Source: CAYMWF01 sp964394085 [NCBI: uncultured Gemmatimonadota bacterium] (lineage in GTDB: Bacteria > GCA-2686955 > CAYMWF01). From it: a stretch of 64,000 nucleotides of DNA. How positions within the stretch are numbered: position 1 is the stretch's first letter; the number at the start of each line of letters is the position of its first letter. A program made the position numbers and the translations under genes. Positions 26,298 through 35,257 of the stretch are shown piece after piece. Under the pieces are notes generated by a model, which searched no databases, was not told the origin of the DNA, and saw nothing but the letters and a program-made list of their open reading frames with translations. The stretch covers positions 1 through 64,000 of the forward strand of contig CAYMWF010000022.1 in NCBI GenBank assembly GCA_964394085.1, written 5' to 3'.

Positions 26298-27227
26298 ATG
26301 AATAAAGCATTGGTTACAGGCGGAGCGGGGTTCATCGGATCCGGCATGGTTCAAAGGTTGCTCAAAAACGGTTTTGAAGTCACCGTGATCGATGACTTTT
26401 CCACGGGTAGAAAGAGCAATCTCAGTTCGGTTATCAGCGAGATCAGGCTGGTCGAAGGCGACATCAGAAATGGCGATCTGGTTGAGGATCTCTGCAAGGG
26501 GAACGATGTGGTGTTCCATCTTGCGGCCATTCCCTCAGTTCCCCGGTCAGTAGCTCATCCGAAATTGAGTCATGAAGTAAACTTAACCGGAACCCTGTCG
26601 ATGCTCGTAGCCGCCCGTAATGCCGGTGTAAGAAGGTTCGTGTATGCAGGCTCCTCTTCCGCGTATGGTGAAAACCCCTCCCTTCCGAAAATGGAAAGCA
26701 ACAAAGAAGAGCCCTTGTCTCCTTATGCCGTAAGCAAGCTGAGCGGCGAGTGGTACTGCAGGATTTTCAACCGTCTTTACGGGCTGGAAACCGTGGTCCT
26801 CAGGTTTTTTAATGTTTTCGGACCACGACAGGATCCGGCATCCGAATATGCGGCAGTGATTCCCCGGTTCATCCTTGCGCTGGCGGGAGGTAAACCTCCT
26901 GTCATCTATGGCGACGGGAAGCAGTCGAGAGATTTCACATATGTGGACAACATCATCGACGCGAATCTGCTTGCATCAGAGGTCGCCGGTGTAGAAGGTG
27001 AAGTATTCAATATCGCGTGCGGTCTGAGGTACTCGCTTCTTGAACTCCTGTCGGAACTCGAGGGTATTCTCGACTGTTCCGTCGAACCCGAATTCCAGCC
27101 GGCAAGACCGGGTGACATAAAACATTCTCAGGCGGACATCCGAAAAGCGAAAAAAGAATTGGGGTTCGAACCAGCAGTAGGCTTTACAGATGGATTGAAA
27201 AAGACGGTTGAGTTTTTTGTCGGTTAA
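26298..27227 (+). CDS. NAD-dependent UDP-sugar 4-epimerase family (SDR)
   Basis: 309 residues, extended SDR. Nucleotide-binding TGGAGFIGS at 7-15, catalytic SSSAYG (about S121) and Y143-x3-K147 in SPYAVSK. VLRFFNVFGPRQDP and DFTYVDNIIDA are typical of GalE/WbpP-type epimerases acting on UDP-glucose or UDP-GlcNAc. The enzyme would interconvert gluco and galacto configurations of a UDP-(N-acetyl)hexose in the cytoplasm. It starts with ATG one base after the SLBB gene, indicating an operon. Substrate class is likely, the exact sugar is not. Confidence 0.85.
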   Translation: MNKALVTGGAGFIGSGMVQRLLKNGFEVTVIDDFSTGRKSNLSSVISEIRLVEGDIRNGDLVEDLCKGNDVVFHLAAIPSVPRSVAHPKLSHEVNLTGTLSMLVAARNAGVRRFVYAGSSSAYGENPSLPKMESNKEEPLSPYAVSKLSGEWYCRIFNRLYGLETVVLRFFNVFGPRQDPASEYAAVIPRFILALAGGKPPVIYGDGKQSRDFTYVDNIIDANLLASEVAGVEGEVFNIACGLRYSLLELLSELEGILDCSVEPEFQPARPGDIKHSQADIRKAKKELGFEPAVGFTDGLKKTVEFFVG

Positions 27228-27325
27228 TCTGAATTCCAGGATGCCGGAACCGGTTTACCAAAGCATCATCCATTGATGTCCTTTTTGTTTTAAGAGTCTT
27301 TCCAGTGTCGTTGTGAGGAGAAAAC

Positions 27326-28288
27326 ATGAGAGTTTTAATTACAGGGATAACAGGATTTGCAGGAAGCCATCTCGCCGAGTATATCCTTGGTCTGAAAAAT
27401 CACGAGGTATACGGGAGTTTCCGGTGGAGAAGCAATAAAACATATATTTCAACCATACTTGATAAGATCACGCTGGTGGAGTGTGATTTGCGTGATGCTT
27501 TCTCAACTGAAAAATTGATCGCCGATGTTAAACCCGATCTGATCTTCCATCTTGCCGCCCAGAGTTTCGTTCCCTTTTCGTTCGACGCGCCGGGTGAGAG
27601 TCTTCAAACGAATATCCTGGGGCAGCTCAACCTGTTTGAGGCAGTGAGAAAATCGAACTACAACCCCAGAATACTTATAGCAGGGTCATCAGAAGAATAC
27701 GGCATGGTTTTTCCGGACGAAATCCCTATCAAGGAAACGAACCCTCTAAGGCCTTTAAGCCCATACGCGGTAAGCAAAGTAACCCAGGACCTGCTTGCGT
27801 ACCAGTATTATGAAAGCTACGGTATCAGGGTGGTCAGAAGCCGCGGTTTCAATCATACCGGTCCGAGGCGGGGACCTGTATTTATTTGCTCGAATTTCGC
27901 GAAACAAATCGTGGATATCGAAAATGGGAGGTGTGAACCGATCATTCGCGTCGGAAACCTGGAGGCGAAGAGGGATTTCACCGATGTGCGAGACATGGTG
28001 AAAGGTTACTGGCTTGCACTCCAGCATTGTAAAGACGGTGAATGTTACAATATATGCTCGAATCATACAATCTCGATGAAAGAAATACTTCATAAGCTCG
28101 TGGACAAGACAGATAAAAAGGTCCGCGTCGAGGTGGATGAGTCCAGGTTGCGTCCTTCCGATGTTCCCATTCTACTCGGGGATTATTCAAAATTCAATGC
28201 ATGCACCGGCTGGAAACCCACCATAGATTTTGACACCACACTTTCCGATATCCTCGAGTACTGGAGAAACAGTCCCGGAGTTGTTTGA
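27326..28288 (+). CDS. GDP-mannose 4,6-dehydratase/reductase family SDR (first of pair)
   Basis: 320 residues. Opening ITGITGFAGSHLAEY, catalytic SSEEYG (the Glu after Ser is typical of dehydratases) and Y147-x3-K151, then RGFNHTGPRRGPVF. This last segment is shared by GDP-mannose 4,6-dehydratase and GDP-4-keto-6-deoxymannose reductase. GMD makes GDP-4-keto-6-deoxymannose; RMD reduces it to GDP-D-rhamnose. The paralogue immediately downstream is closer to RMD, so this copy may be the dehydratase, but that split is inference. GAGGAG lies at proper spacing before the ATG. It is shorter than typical GMD (about 345-370). Confidence 0.75.
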   Translation: MRVLITGITGFAGSHLAEYILGLKNHEVYGSFRWRSNKTYISTILDKITLVECDLRDAFSTEKLIADVKPDLIFHLAAQSFVPFSFDAPGESLQTNILGQLNLFEAVRKSNYNPRILIAGSSEEYGMVFPDEIPIKETNPLRPLSPYAVSKVTQDLLAYQYYESYGIRVVRSRGFNHTGPRRGPVFICSNFAKQIVDIENGRCEPIIRVGNLEAKRDFTDVRDMVKGYWLALQHCKDGECYNICSNHTISMKEILHKLVDKTDKKVRVEVDESRLRPSDVPILLGDYSKFNACTGWKPTIDFDTTLSDILEYWRNSPGVV

Positions 28289-29266
28289 TTGAAAGCGTTC
28301 GTGACCGGCATTGAAGGATTCGTCGGGTATTACCTGGCGCGGCATCTCAGGGATAAGGGCTGGGCCGTTTATGGCAGCTATTTTGATGATACAACTGTCG
28401 GGCGTATACTTGAACTAAGTTCCTGTGAAATCGAAAAGTGCGATATTCTCGATGCCGCGGAATTGGGAAGAATTGTTAGAGAGGCCAAACCCGATGCTGT
28501 TTTCCATCTCGCGGCAATCTCTTATGTTCCACAAGGCGGTCTTGATCCTTCTTTAACTTTCAAGGTCAATTTACTGGGCTCGATAAATCTTCTCGAGGCT
28601 GTACGATCGCTGCCGAACAACCCTAGAGTGGTCATCGCGGGCAGCGGTGAGATTTACGATGCCGTTGGATCAGGATCGACACCACTGACCGAAACCATTC
28701 ATCCATTTCCACAGTCTTTTTATGGAGTATCGAAATATACCATGGAACTCGCTGCTCTCCGGTATGCGACCGATTTTGGAATGGAAGTGGCCGTCACCAG
28801 GTCATTCAACCATACGGGTCCCGGTCAACGCAGCGAATTCGTCGCTTCGAATTTTGCCCTTCAAATCGCCTCGATCGAGCGTGATCTGACAACCCCGGTC
28901 ATGAGGGTTGGTAATCTCGATGTCGTAAGAGATTTTACCGATGTACGCGATATTGTTGCGGCTTATACCTGTTTGGCTGAAGCTCCCGATGTTTCGGGGG
29001 TGTTCAACGTCTGCTCCGGAACCGGCGTATCCATACGCTGGATCCTAGAGCACCTGATTTCCCTATCCGGCAAGGAAATTTCAGTCGAACCGGACCAGAA
29101 CAGGATGCGCAAGGTCGATGCACCGGTTCTGATCGGCAGCAACAAAAAACTTTCTGAAGCAACAGGCTGGCGCCCGACCATCCGGCTCTCGCAGACACTG
29201 GAAGATTTAATTGACTGGTGGCGGTGGCGGGTAGATCGAAATCAGACTGCCGGCACTCCACGCTGA
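28289..29266 (+). CDS. GDP-6-deoxy-mannose reductase-like SDR (second of pair)
   Basis: 325 residues, paralogous to the preceding protein: GIEGFVGYYLARHL, AGSGEIYDAVG, YGVSK and RSFNHTGPGQRSEFVASNFALQI. The FNHTGPGQ segment is characteristic of RMD-type reductases that convert GDP-4-keto-6-deoxymannose to GDP-rhamnose. The TTG start directly abuts the TGA of the previous gene (no intergenic base), with CGGAG upstream, so the two are translationally coupled and probably catalyse consecutive steps. The first glycine motif is degenerate (GIEGFVG) but still compatible with a Rossmann fold. Confidence 0.75.
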   Translation: MKAFVTGIEGFVGYYLARHLRDKGWAVYGSYFDDTTVGRILELSSCEIEKCDILDAAELGRIVREAKPDAVFHLAAISYVPQGGLDPSLTFKVNLLGSINLLEAVRSLPNNPRVVIAGSGEIYDAVGSGSTPLTETIHPFPQSFYGVSKYTMELAALRYATDFGMEVAVTRSFNHTGPGQRSEFVASNFALQIASIERDLTTPVMRVGNLDVVRDFTDVRDIVAAYTCLAEAPDVSGVFNVCSGTGVSIRWILEHLISLSGKEISVEPDQNRMRKVDAPVLIGSNKKLSEATGWRPTIRLSQTLEDLIDWWRWRVDRNQTAGTPR

Positions 29267-29277
29267 GGAGCATGCAA

Positions 29278-30258
29278 ATGAATTTGCTCAATAACATCCT
29301 GCTTACCGGAGGAGCCGGCTTCATAGGCTCAAGCCTGGCCGACCGGCTTCTTGAACGTCAGGAAGTTTCAGTGATCAATCTGGATAATTTCAATGATTTT
29401 TATGATCCTTCAATCAAACGTGCAAATATTGCCGGCGTGATGGATCTCGATCGATACAAGCTTATTGAAGGCGACATCCGGGACGAAGATTTAGTAAATA
29501 ACACTTTCAAATCGTTCAAGCCGGATGCGGTCATCCATATTGCGGCAATGGCTGGTGTGCGGCCGTCGATAAAAGATCCGATGCTCTATCAGGATGTGAA
29601 TATCAGGGGAACAATGCTGCTTCTCGAAGCGGCGAGGAAATTCGGAGTCAAGCGATTTATCTTCGCATCTTCCTCTTCTGTTTACGGAAATCTGGAAGAA
29701 GCTCCGTTTTCGGAAGATGCCAAACTCAGCCGGCCTGTTTCTCCCTACGCCGCGACGAAACTGGCAGGTGAGGGAATCCTCTATACATATCATCACCTTT
29801 ACAGTCTCCCGGCTATCGCTCTTAGATTCTTTACGGTTTACGGGCCCCGGCAACGACCGGAAATGGCCATACACAAATTCACGAGAGCCATATTCAACAG
29901 CGACCCGATCGAGCTGTACGGAGACAGCCTTATTTCCAGGAGAGATTATACATATATAGACGATATTCTGGATGGGGTATGCGCAGCACTTGACTCGGAT
30001 ATCGAATGGGGAATCTATAATCTTGGCAATTCCAGCACCGTGCAGTTGCAGCAGCTCGTTACCCTCCTGCAGGAAATAATCGGTATTGAAGCTGATGTCT
30101 CCCATGCTCCATGGCAACCTGGTGATGTTATTAAAACCTTCGCCGATCTGACCAACAGTTCCCGCGATCTCGGTTACCTGCCCCGTATTTCAATAGAAGA
30201 TGGATTAAGAAGGTTCGTCTCATGGTATAGCGAAAACCGGCAACCTCCCCAAGTATAA
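29278..30258 (+). CDS. UDP-glucuronate-epimerase-like SDR
   Basis: 326 residues. GGAGFIGS at 11-18, HIAAMAGVRPSIKDP, ASSSSVYG, SPYAATK (Tyr/Lys pair) and YGPRQRPEMAIHKFTRAI. The AAMAGVRPS signature is characteristic of UDP-glucuronate 4-epimerases (CapI/WbnF group), which make UDP-galacturonate. The open frame extends to 29218, but GAGGAG at 29265-29270 is well placed only for ATG 29278; ATG 29272 lies too close. Ugd at 7.5 kb could supply the substrate. The gene begins 11 bp after the previous stop. Confidence 0.82.
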   Translation: MNLLNNILLTGGAGFIGSSLADRLLERQEVSVINLDNFNDFYDPSIKRANIAGVMDLDRYKLIEGDIRDEDLVNNTFKSFKPDAVIHIAAMAGVRPSIKDPMLYQDVNIRGTMLLLEAARKFGVKRFIFASSSSVYGNLEEAPFSEDAKLSRPVSPYAATKLAGEGILYTYHHLYSLPAIALRFFTVYGPRQRPEMAIHKFTRAIFNSDPIELYGDSLISRRDYTYIDDILDGVCAALDSDIEWGIYNLGNSSTVQLQQLVTLLQEIIGIEADVSHAPWQPGDVIKTFADLTNSSRDLGYLPRISIEDGLRRFVSWYSENRQPPQV

Positions 30259-30434
30259 ACATATCGCCAGACTTCTCAGGCGACACGATCTTCCCGCACA
30301 TTTTCTGTATTGACTATTTACAGAACAGGCGTTCCGGCATACTGATAGAAAATCTTTGGTGATAACAGTCGATGAGTTTATATTTCAAATACTGAGTTGC
30401 AGGTTGAGTCGCTTCATCCTTGGGGAGAAGAACA
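30259..30434. other. Intergenic region before the glycosidase-like gene
   Basis: No gene is seen. A TTGACT at about 30312 has no -10 box at usual spacing. The only clear signal is the ribosome binding site GGGGAG at 30422-30427. Confidence 0.35.
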
Positions 30435-33239
30435 GTGCGTCGAAAACTGATAGAGCGAACGTTCCTTATTTTTGTAATAACCATTTTAGTATTTCCAACA
30501 ATTCTTCAGGCAAGCCATAACGGGTCCGGGCCATTCGGAGTGACAAGAGGCTGGAGCTATTTCTCGGCCTTCGATTATTCACAGACTTCAATTCTGAGAC
30601 TGGATATCAATTGGCACCGTTTTGAACCGGTGCAGGGAGAATACTGCTGGCCGGGCCTTATCGAAAGGAACATTTTATACGCCACTAAAAAGGGATACAG
30701 TATTGCACTGCTTTTCCGTACGGGCCAGTGCTGGGCTACGGGTCATCCGGAGCCTGAGGATTTTAAACCGTCGTATCCTCCACTCGATCTGCAGGATGGA
30801 TGGAATGATGACTATGGCTTTTCCCAGACCTATTATGATTATGTTTATCGGGTAATTGAGAGATACCAGGGCGCTGTGCACGCGATTTTTATTGAAAACG
30901 AGATGAATGTCGTGGGTTTCTGGGAAGGAAGCGTGGAAGACTACATCAAGCTCCTGGCGACCGCGCAAAAAGCTGCCGGAGATATCAACTCCGAGATCCA
31001 GGTTTATGACAGCGGTATTTCCAGTTGCACCTGGGGGCTTCTAATTGCACGGGATATGCTTGATGCAGGTGCCGATATCGAAGAGGTTTACTCATTTACC
31101 TCACTGTATTTCGAAACACATCCGGATATATTTTTCCCGTCTACAGATTGGTTATATACTTACCTTACGGAAAATCCCGGTTTTCTTCAGCAGAAACAGA
31201 TAGTGGATACCTTCTTTTCAATGATTGACGGTCTGCTGGACGGATTGAATTTCCATTTCTGTGAAGGTTCCGATCATCTCAAAGTGGTTGTGGACTACAT
31301 CCGCGATAAGCTGAATCAGCATGGTGTTTCGATCGATCGTCTCGTCAATAACGAACTAGCCCGAAGGAACGGAGTGGACTTTCCCGGTCTGGGTGAAGCC
31401 GAATACGCCGCAATCGTCGTTCGGAAACTGCTGCTCGGATATATATACGGCATCGAAGAGATGTACTGGTTTCCGTTTTCAGAAAGAGAGCTGCTGCACG
31501 ATAAGTACGGTTTACTGGGTGACTTCGAGCAATGGCGTCCGGGTATAACAAGTTTCAGAACGCTTAACACCTTCGCAGATGATCACCATTCGTTTTTTTC
31601 AGCCGACACCATCGGCCAATCGATACAGAGAGTGACATATACCGAAAACAAGACGGGTGTTCCCGATTTGGATATCTTATGGTATGAAAACGGACCCCAC
31701 GATTTTTCCTCGGAATATATAGCTCTTCCTTATCGGAAGGGAGCAAGGTCTGTTTCGGTTTTTGATCAGTATGGTCACATTTGCACACCAACCGATACAG
31801 GTCGTAATCTATTGATGGATGTTACCTTCTACCCACTTTATTTTAAATGGGACTACTCTTTCCACGCGAGAGGTTACACACCTTTCTGCGCCTCTTCTCC
31901 GGTTGATTCGATTGTGGATATGAGATCGGCAGGCGTCCAGAAAACTCTGGAATCGTTGAACTGGGTTGAGTTCGAACCGGCAAAGGGAGTTTTTGATACT
32001 GTTTACCTTGCGGAGCTTGAAAAACGGGCTCTGGAGAACAAAATCAACTATACTCTGCAGCTCAACACCGGCGCTTGCTGGGCCACCGGTCATTCCTGTG
32101 ACATGGATGGGGAAACATCATATCCCCCACTGGATCTCCAGGATGAGTGGAGTAGAGAATATGGCCATAGCCAGTCATATTATTCGATGATGATGGCACT
32201 CCTCGAGAATCTTCCTTGGTTCGTTGAACGGATCGTTATCCAGAATTGTGTGTTACAGCCAGAATTATGGGCCGGTACTACAGAAGAGTATATTCGTCTT
32301 CTTAAAACAGCGAAAAAAGCTGCTGTTGAATCGGGAGTAGGAATTCAGATACTTGACAGCGGCATACCCGCGGCTCTTCTGGGTTACGGGATTATCGACG
32401 ACATGATCAACTCCGGGGAGTTCGGAAATCTACAGGTTCTCAATTTCGCCAACGGTTATTTTTCGAGAAACGGTGAATCCTGGAGCACTTTCCAGGAATT
32501 GGAAGAGTTTGTCGAGTTGCCCTCTGTTCAGGAAGCAGTTTCCGGTTTATTCACATACTTCGTTGACATTTACCCGCATATCAACGTCCTCAATCTCCAT
32601 TTCGAATCGGATCACTGGTATATGTCGAGCGTTTTAAGATGGCTGGATGAGAGAGCTTCAATCTGGGGATTCGAATTTGATCGAATCACGATCGGCTCAT
32701 TGAGGCGACCGAGCATCCTGCCTCCTGGGTGGCCGCAGGATATGCAGAGTTTCACAACAGATGTGTTGAGGACACTCGTCACGGCAAGAGTGCATGGTTT
32801 CGAGGATGTTTACTACGAGCCCTTCGTGGAGCCTGAAGAGAAGACCGAGTATCTGGGCTTGATCAGTAACGACGGAACCTGGCAGGATGCAGCTCATGCC
32901 TACCGCTTTCTCGCAATGAAACTCGGCTCCGGTTACACATTCAGGAAAGAGCTGTTTACCGGAGATCCGGTTGAAGTCCATGCTTATCTTTTCCATTCCG
33001 AGGAGGATCGCACCACGTTCATTGCCGCGTGGTGGGATGACGGCACCCATTTGCCCGGCAGCAGCAGAATCCGTATTCAGCTTCCTGAAGAAGGAGCGGT
33101 TATTACGAGATATGACTATCTTGGAGAACAGAAAATCCTGTTTAAGCCATCCGATAGAAACTCATTTGTACTAACTGAAATCCCGTCTTATTTCGAAGTA
33201 TCAGCACCTCCGGAGGATATCATATTCACAGCTCAGTGA
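30435..33239 (+). CDS. Secreted tandem glycosidase-like protein, second half catalytically degenerate
   Basis: 934 residues from GTG 30435 (GGGGAG seven bases upstream). Signal peptide at about 1-26. It consists of two homologous halves, about 33-475 and 475-934, sharing CWATGH, YPPLDLQD-x-W, the (S)xxYY stretch and DSGI. Half 1 looks like a clan GH-A TIM barrel: IENEMN carries a candidate acid/base E156 and VNNELAR a candidate nucleophile E307. In half 2 the aligned positions are C605 (IQNCVL) and S755 (TIGSLRR), so both carboxylates are gone. The first half may cleave or transfer a glycan of the polymer made by this locus, and the second may bind it. The GH family was not identified. It sits inside the polysaccharide block. 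Confidence 0.72.
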   Translation: MRRKLIERTFLIFVITILVFPTILQASHNGSGPFGVTRGWSYFSAFDYSQTSILRLDINWHRFEPVQGEYCWPGLIERNILYATKKGYSIALLFRTGQCWATGHPEPEDFKPSYPPLDLQDGWNDDYGFSQTYYDYVYRVIERYQGAVHAIFIENEMNVVGFWEGSVEDYIKLLATAQKAAGDINSEIQVYDSGISSCTWGLLIARDMLDAGADIEEVYSFTSLYFETHPDIFFPSTDWLYTYLTENPGFLQQKQIVDTFFSMIDGLLDGLNFHFCEGSDHLKVVVDYIRDKLNQHGVSIDRLVNNELARRNGVDFPGLGEAEYAAIVVRKLLLGYIYGIEEMYWFPFSERELLHDKYGLLGDFEQWRPGITSFRTLNTFADDHHSFFSADTIGQSIQRVTYTENKTGVPDLDILWYENGPHDFSSEYIALPYRKGARSVSVFDQYGHICTPTDTGRNLLMDVTFYPLYFKWDYSFHARGYTPFCASSPVDSIVDMRSAGVQKTLESLNWVEFEPAKGVFDTVYLAELEKRALENKINYTLQLNTGACWATGHSCDMDGETSYPPLDLQDEWSREYGHSQSYYSMMMALLENLPWFVERIVIQNCVLQPELWAGTTEEYIRLLKTAKKAAVESGVGIQILDSGIPAALLGYGIIDDMINSGEFGNLQVLNFANGYFSRNGESWSTFQELEEFVELPSVQEAVSGLFTYFVDIYPHINVLNLHFESDHWYMSSVLRWLDERASIWGFEFDRITIGSLRRPSILPPGWPQDMQSFTTDVLRTLVTARVHGFEDVYYEPFVEPEEKTEYLGLISNDGTWQDAAHAYRFLAMKLGSGYTFRKELFTGDPVEVHAYLFHSEEDRTTFIAAWWDDGTHLPGSSRIRIQLPEEGAVITRYDYLGEQKILFKPSDRNSFVLTEIPSYFEVSAPPEDIIFTAQ

Positions 33240-33410
33240 CAGAATCTGAAAACAGATTGATCCAACCTGTTCGAGCCCGCCTCTCAGAAGTGAACATTTC
33301 CCGCTAACATCCGATAACCAGTCTGTATATGAAGGCCCGGCAGACTCATTATTTCTGTCATCTTACAGCATCCATCGTCTTGGTTTCTGATGAAAGAAAG
33401 GGTATGAACG
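33240..33410. other. Intergenic region with two weak hairpins
   Basis: AATCTG-AAAA-CAGATT directly follows the stop codon, and AGTCTG/CAGACT lies near 33330-33352. Neither is followed by a clear T-run. They may mark a transcript end before the GT2 gene. Confidence 0.3.
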
Positions 33411-34388
33411 GTGCAGGATGTTATTTCGAAAACAGACGCCGGTACAATCGAGTTCTCGATAGTCGTTCCATTATATAATGAAGCCGAGAATGTCCGCCCC
33501 TTCTATCTCAGGCTCAAAAGAGTGCTGGAAGATACCGGCAGGTCATATGAAATTATTTTCGTGGATGACGGCAGCCAGGATTATACTCTGGCGGAACTGC
33601 TTCGGTTTCGTGAAAATGATCCCTGTATGACAGTAATTCAATTGAGAGGTAATTACGGGCAGACATCTGCTCTTGCAGCCGGCTTCGACCACAGTCGCGG
33701 AGATGTCATAATACCCATGGATGGCGACATGCAGCATGCTCCGGAGGATATACCCGCGTTTATCGGAAAGATAGATGCAGGATATACCCTGGTGAGTGGA
33801 TGGCGCGAGAAGCGTAAAGATCCTTTTATCAGCAGGCGTCTGCCTTCTGCAATAGCAAACTGGACGATGCGCAAGCTTTCCGGAATAGACCTTCACGATT
33901 TCGGCACCACTTTCAAGGCATACAGGCGTGAATTGCTGGAGGATCTCGTCCTTTATGGTGACTTTCACAGGTTCATACCGGTATTGCTCAAGGGGAGAGG
34001 AGCCCGCATAACCGAGATACCGATTAAGAACATCCGGCGATCACAGGGTAAATCCAACTACAGTATCTCGCGTACATTTACGGTCTTTTTCGATCTGATC
34101 AGGCTTAATTTTCTCGCGCGTTTCCTGTCGAGACCGCTGATGCTTTTCGGCTCTTTCGGACTCATGCTCTCCGGGGGAGGTTTCCTCATCACGATGTACC
34201 TGGTTTTTCTGAAATACTTTTACGGGTTGGGCCTGCTCGAATACAGGGCACCCCTGTTTATTGTTTCAGTGATACTGATGGTCATCGGATCCCAGTTCCT
34301 TACACTCGGTCTACTCGGTGAAATCATGGTAAAGATGTATCATTCATCGAACAAAAGGCAAATCTACTCGGTGCAGCAGGTATTTTGA
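33411..34388 (+). CDS. Family 2 glycosyltransferase, polyprenyl-phosphate type
   Basis: 325 residues. GT-A fold with VVPLYNEAENV, IIFVDDGSQDYT and DGDMQHAPEDI (Asp-rich metal/nucleotide site), followed by KAYRRE and FHRFIPVLL. Two C-terminal membrane helices (about 245-270 and 285-310) resemble GtrB/ArnC/DPM1-like enzymes that transfer a sugar to undecaprenyl or dolichyl phosphate. The start is GTG behind AAAGGG; an ATG eight bases upstream is out of frame. The next genes encode a methyltransferase and a GT-C integral membrane transferase that could use the lipid-linked sugar. Confidence 0.85.
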   Translation: MQDVISKTDAGTIEFSIVVPLYNEAENVRPFYLRLKRVLEDTGRSYEIIFVDDGSQDYTLAELLRFRENDPCMTVIQLRGNYGQTSALAAGFDHSRGDVIIPMDGDMQHAPEDIPAFIGKIDAGYTLVSGWREKRKDPFISRRLPSAIANWTMRKLSGIDLHDFGTTFKAYRRELLEDLVLYGDFHRFIPVLLKGRGARITEIPIKNIRRSQGKSNYSISRTFTVFFDLIRLNFLARFLSRPLMLFGSFGLMLSGGGFLITMYLVFLKYFYGLGLLEYRAPLFIVSVILMVIGSQFLTLGLLGEIMVKMYHSSNKRQIYSVQQVF

Positions 34389-34411
34389 GACTTTTTCAAG
34401 ATGGAAAGTGA

Positions 34412-35257
34412 ATGGATAAAGAAAAAGAATACCAGATAAAATTGCACAAGAAGCTTGTGTCTCACTATCGCCGTCGGCACGAATCCACGGTCGCTCGTTT
34501 ATATCATCAGGGTTGGAACGATAATCTCATCAGTCTTGCCTGCCGCACCGGAGAACGTGTATCCAAGGTTCTTGATCTGGGAGCCGGGAACGGGGTTTTG
34601 TCGACTCGCCTGGCGGAGCGGGGTTTCAGAGTAATTGCGTCCGATATCTCCTTCGATATGATCACCGATATTGAAAAGAGCAGAGAGAACATCGAGGGAG
34701 TCGTGCAGGCAGATGGAGAATGTCTGCCTTTCGCGGAAAAAAGTTTCGACGCGGTATTTTGCCGAGGGGTTTTGCACCATGTCCCATCTCCGGGGCTCAT
34801 GCTTTTTGAAATCCGCCGGATTCTGAAGCCGGGCGGTGTGCTGGTTTTTTCCGAACCTTGCGGAGATGGTCTTCTTTTGCGCGGGCTGCGAACGATATAT
34901 CGTAAGTACTCCCGTAAGCTGGGAGAGGATCACCAGGCATTCAGATCCCGGGAGTTGTCTGCGCTTCTGAGCGAGGCGTTTCTTCATGAAGTTCATCTCG
35001 AGAAATTCGGTTTCGTCGCGTTCCCGCTTTGCGGTATGACGGATTACCTGCCGTTACTGACGAAATTCCCGTTCCAGGAACGGATCTTCAGTATTCTCAA
35101 CCGTTTCGACCTTGTGTGCGGTTCGATACCCCTTGTCAGGAGGGAAAGCTGGGGCGTAACTCTGGTTGCACGGCGATCACAAGAACAAAACGCAGCATTA
35201 TCAACCGGCGCTGACTACGGTCCAGGTATAGAGGAACCTGTTCTTGCAGAAATATAA
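34412..35257 (+). CDS. Class I SAM-dependent methyltransferase
   Basis: 281 residues. Methyltransf_11-type core: motif I VLDLGAGNGVLSTRLA (about 53-68), acidic residue at the end of strand 2 (VIASDIS), AVFCRGVLHHVP and LKPGGVLVFSEP. The target is unknown; in this setting methylation of a sugar or a lipid-linked intermediate is plausible. The 3' end overlaps the start of the downstream GT-C gene by 14 bp, suggesting co-translation. Confidence 0.8.
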   Translation: MDKEKEYQIKLHKKLVSHYRRRHESTVARLYHQGWNDNLISLACRTGERVSKVLDLGAGNGVLSTRLAERGFRVIASDISFDMITDIEKSRENIEGVVQADGECLPFAEKSFDAVFCRGVLHHVPSPGLMLFEIRRILKPGGVLVFSEPCGDGLLLRGLRTIYRKYSRKLGEDHQAFRSRELSALLSEAFLHEVHLEKFGFVAFPLCGMTDYLPLLTKFPFQERIFSILNRFDLVCGSIPLVRRESWGVTLVARRSQEQNAALSTGADYGPGIEEPVLAEI

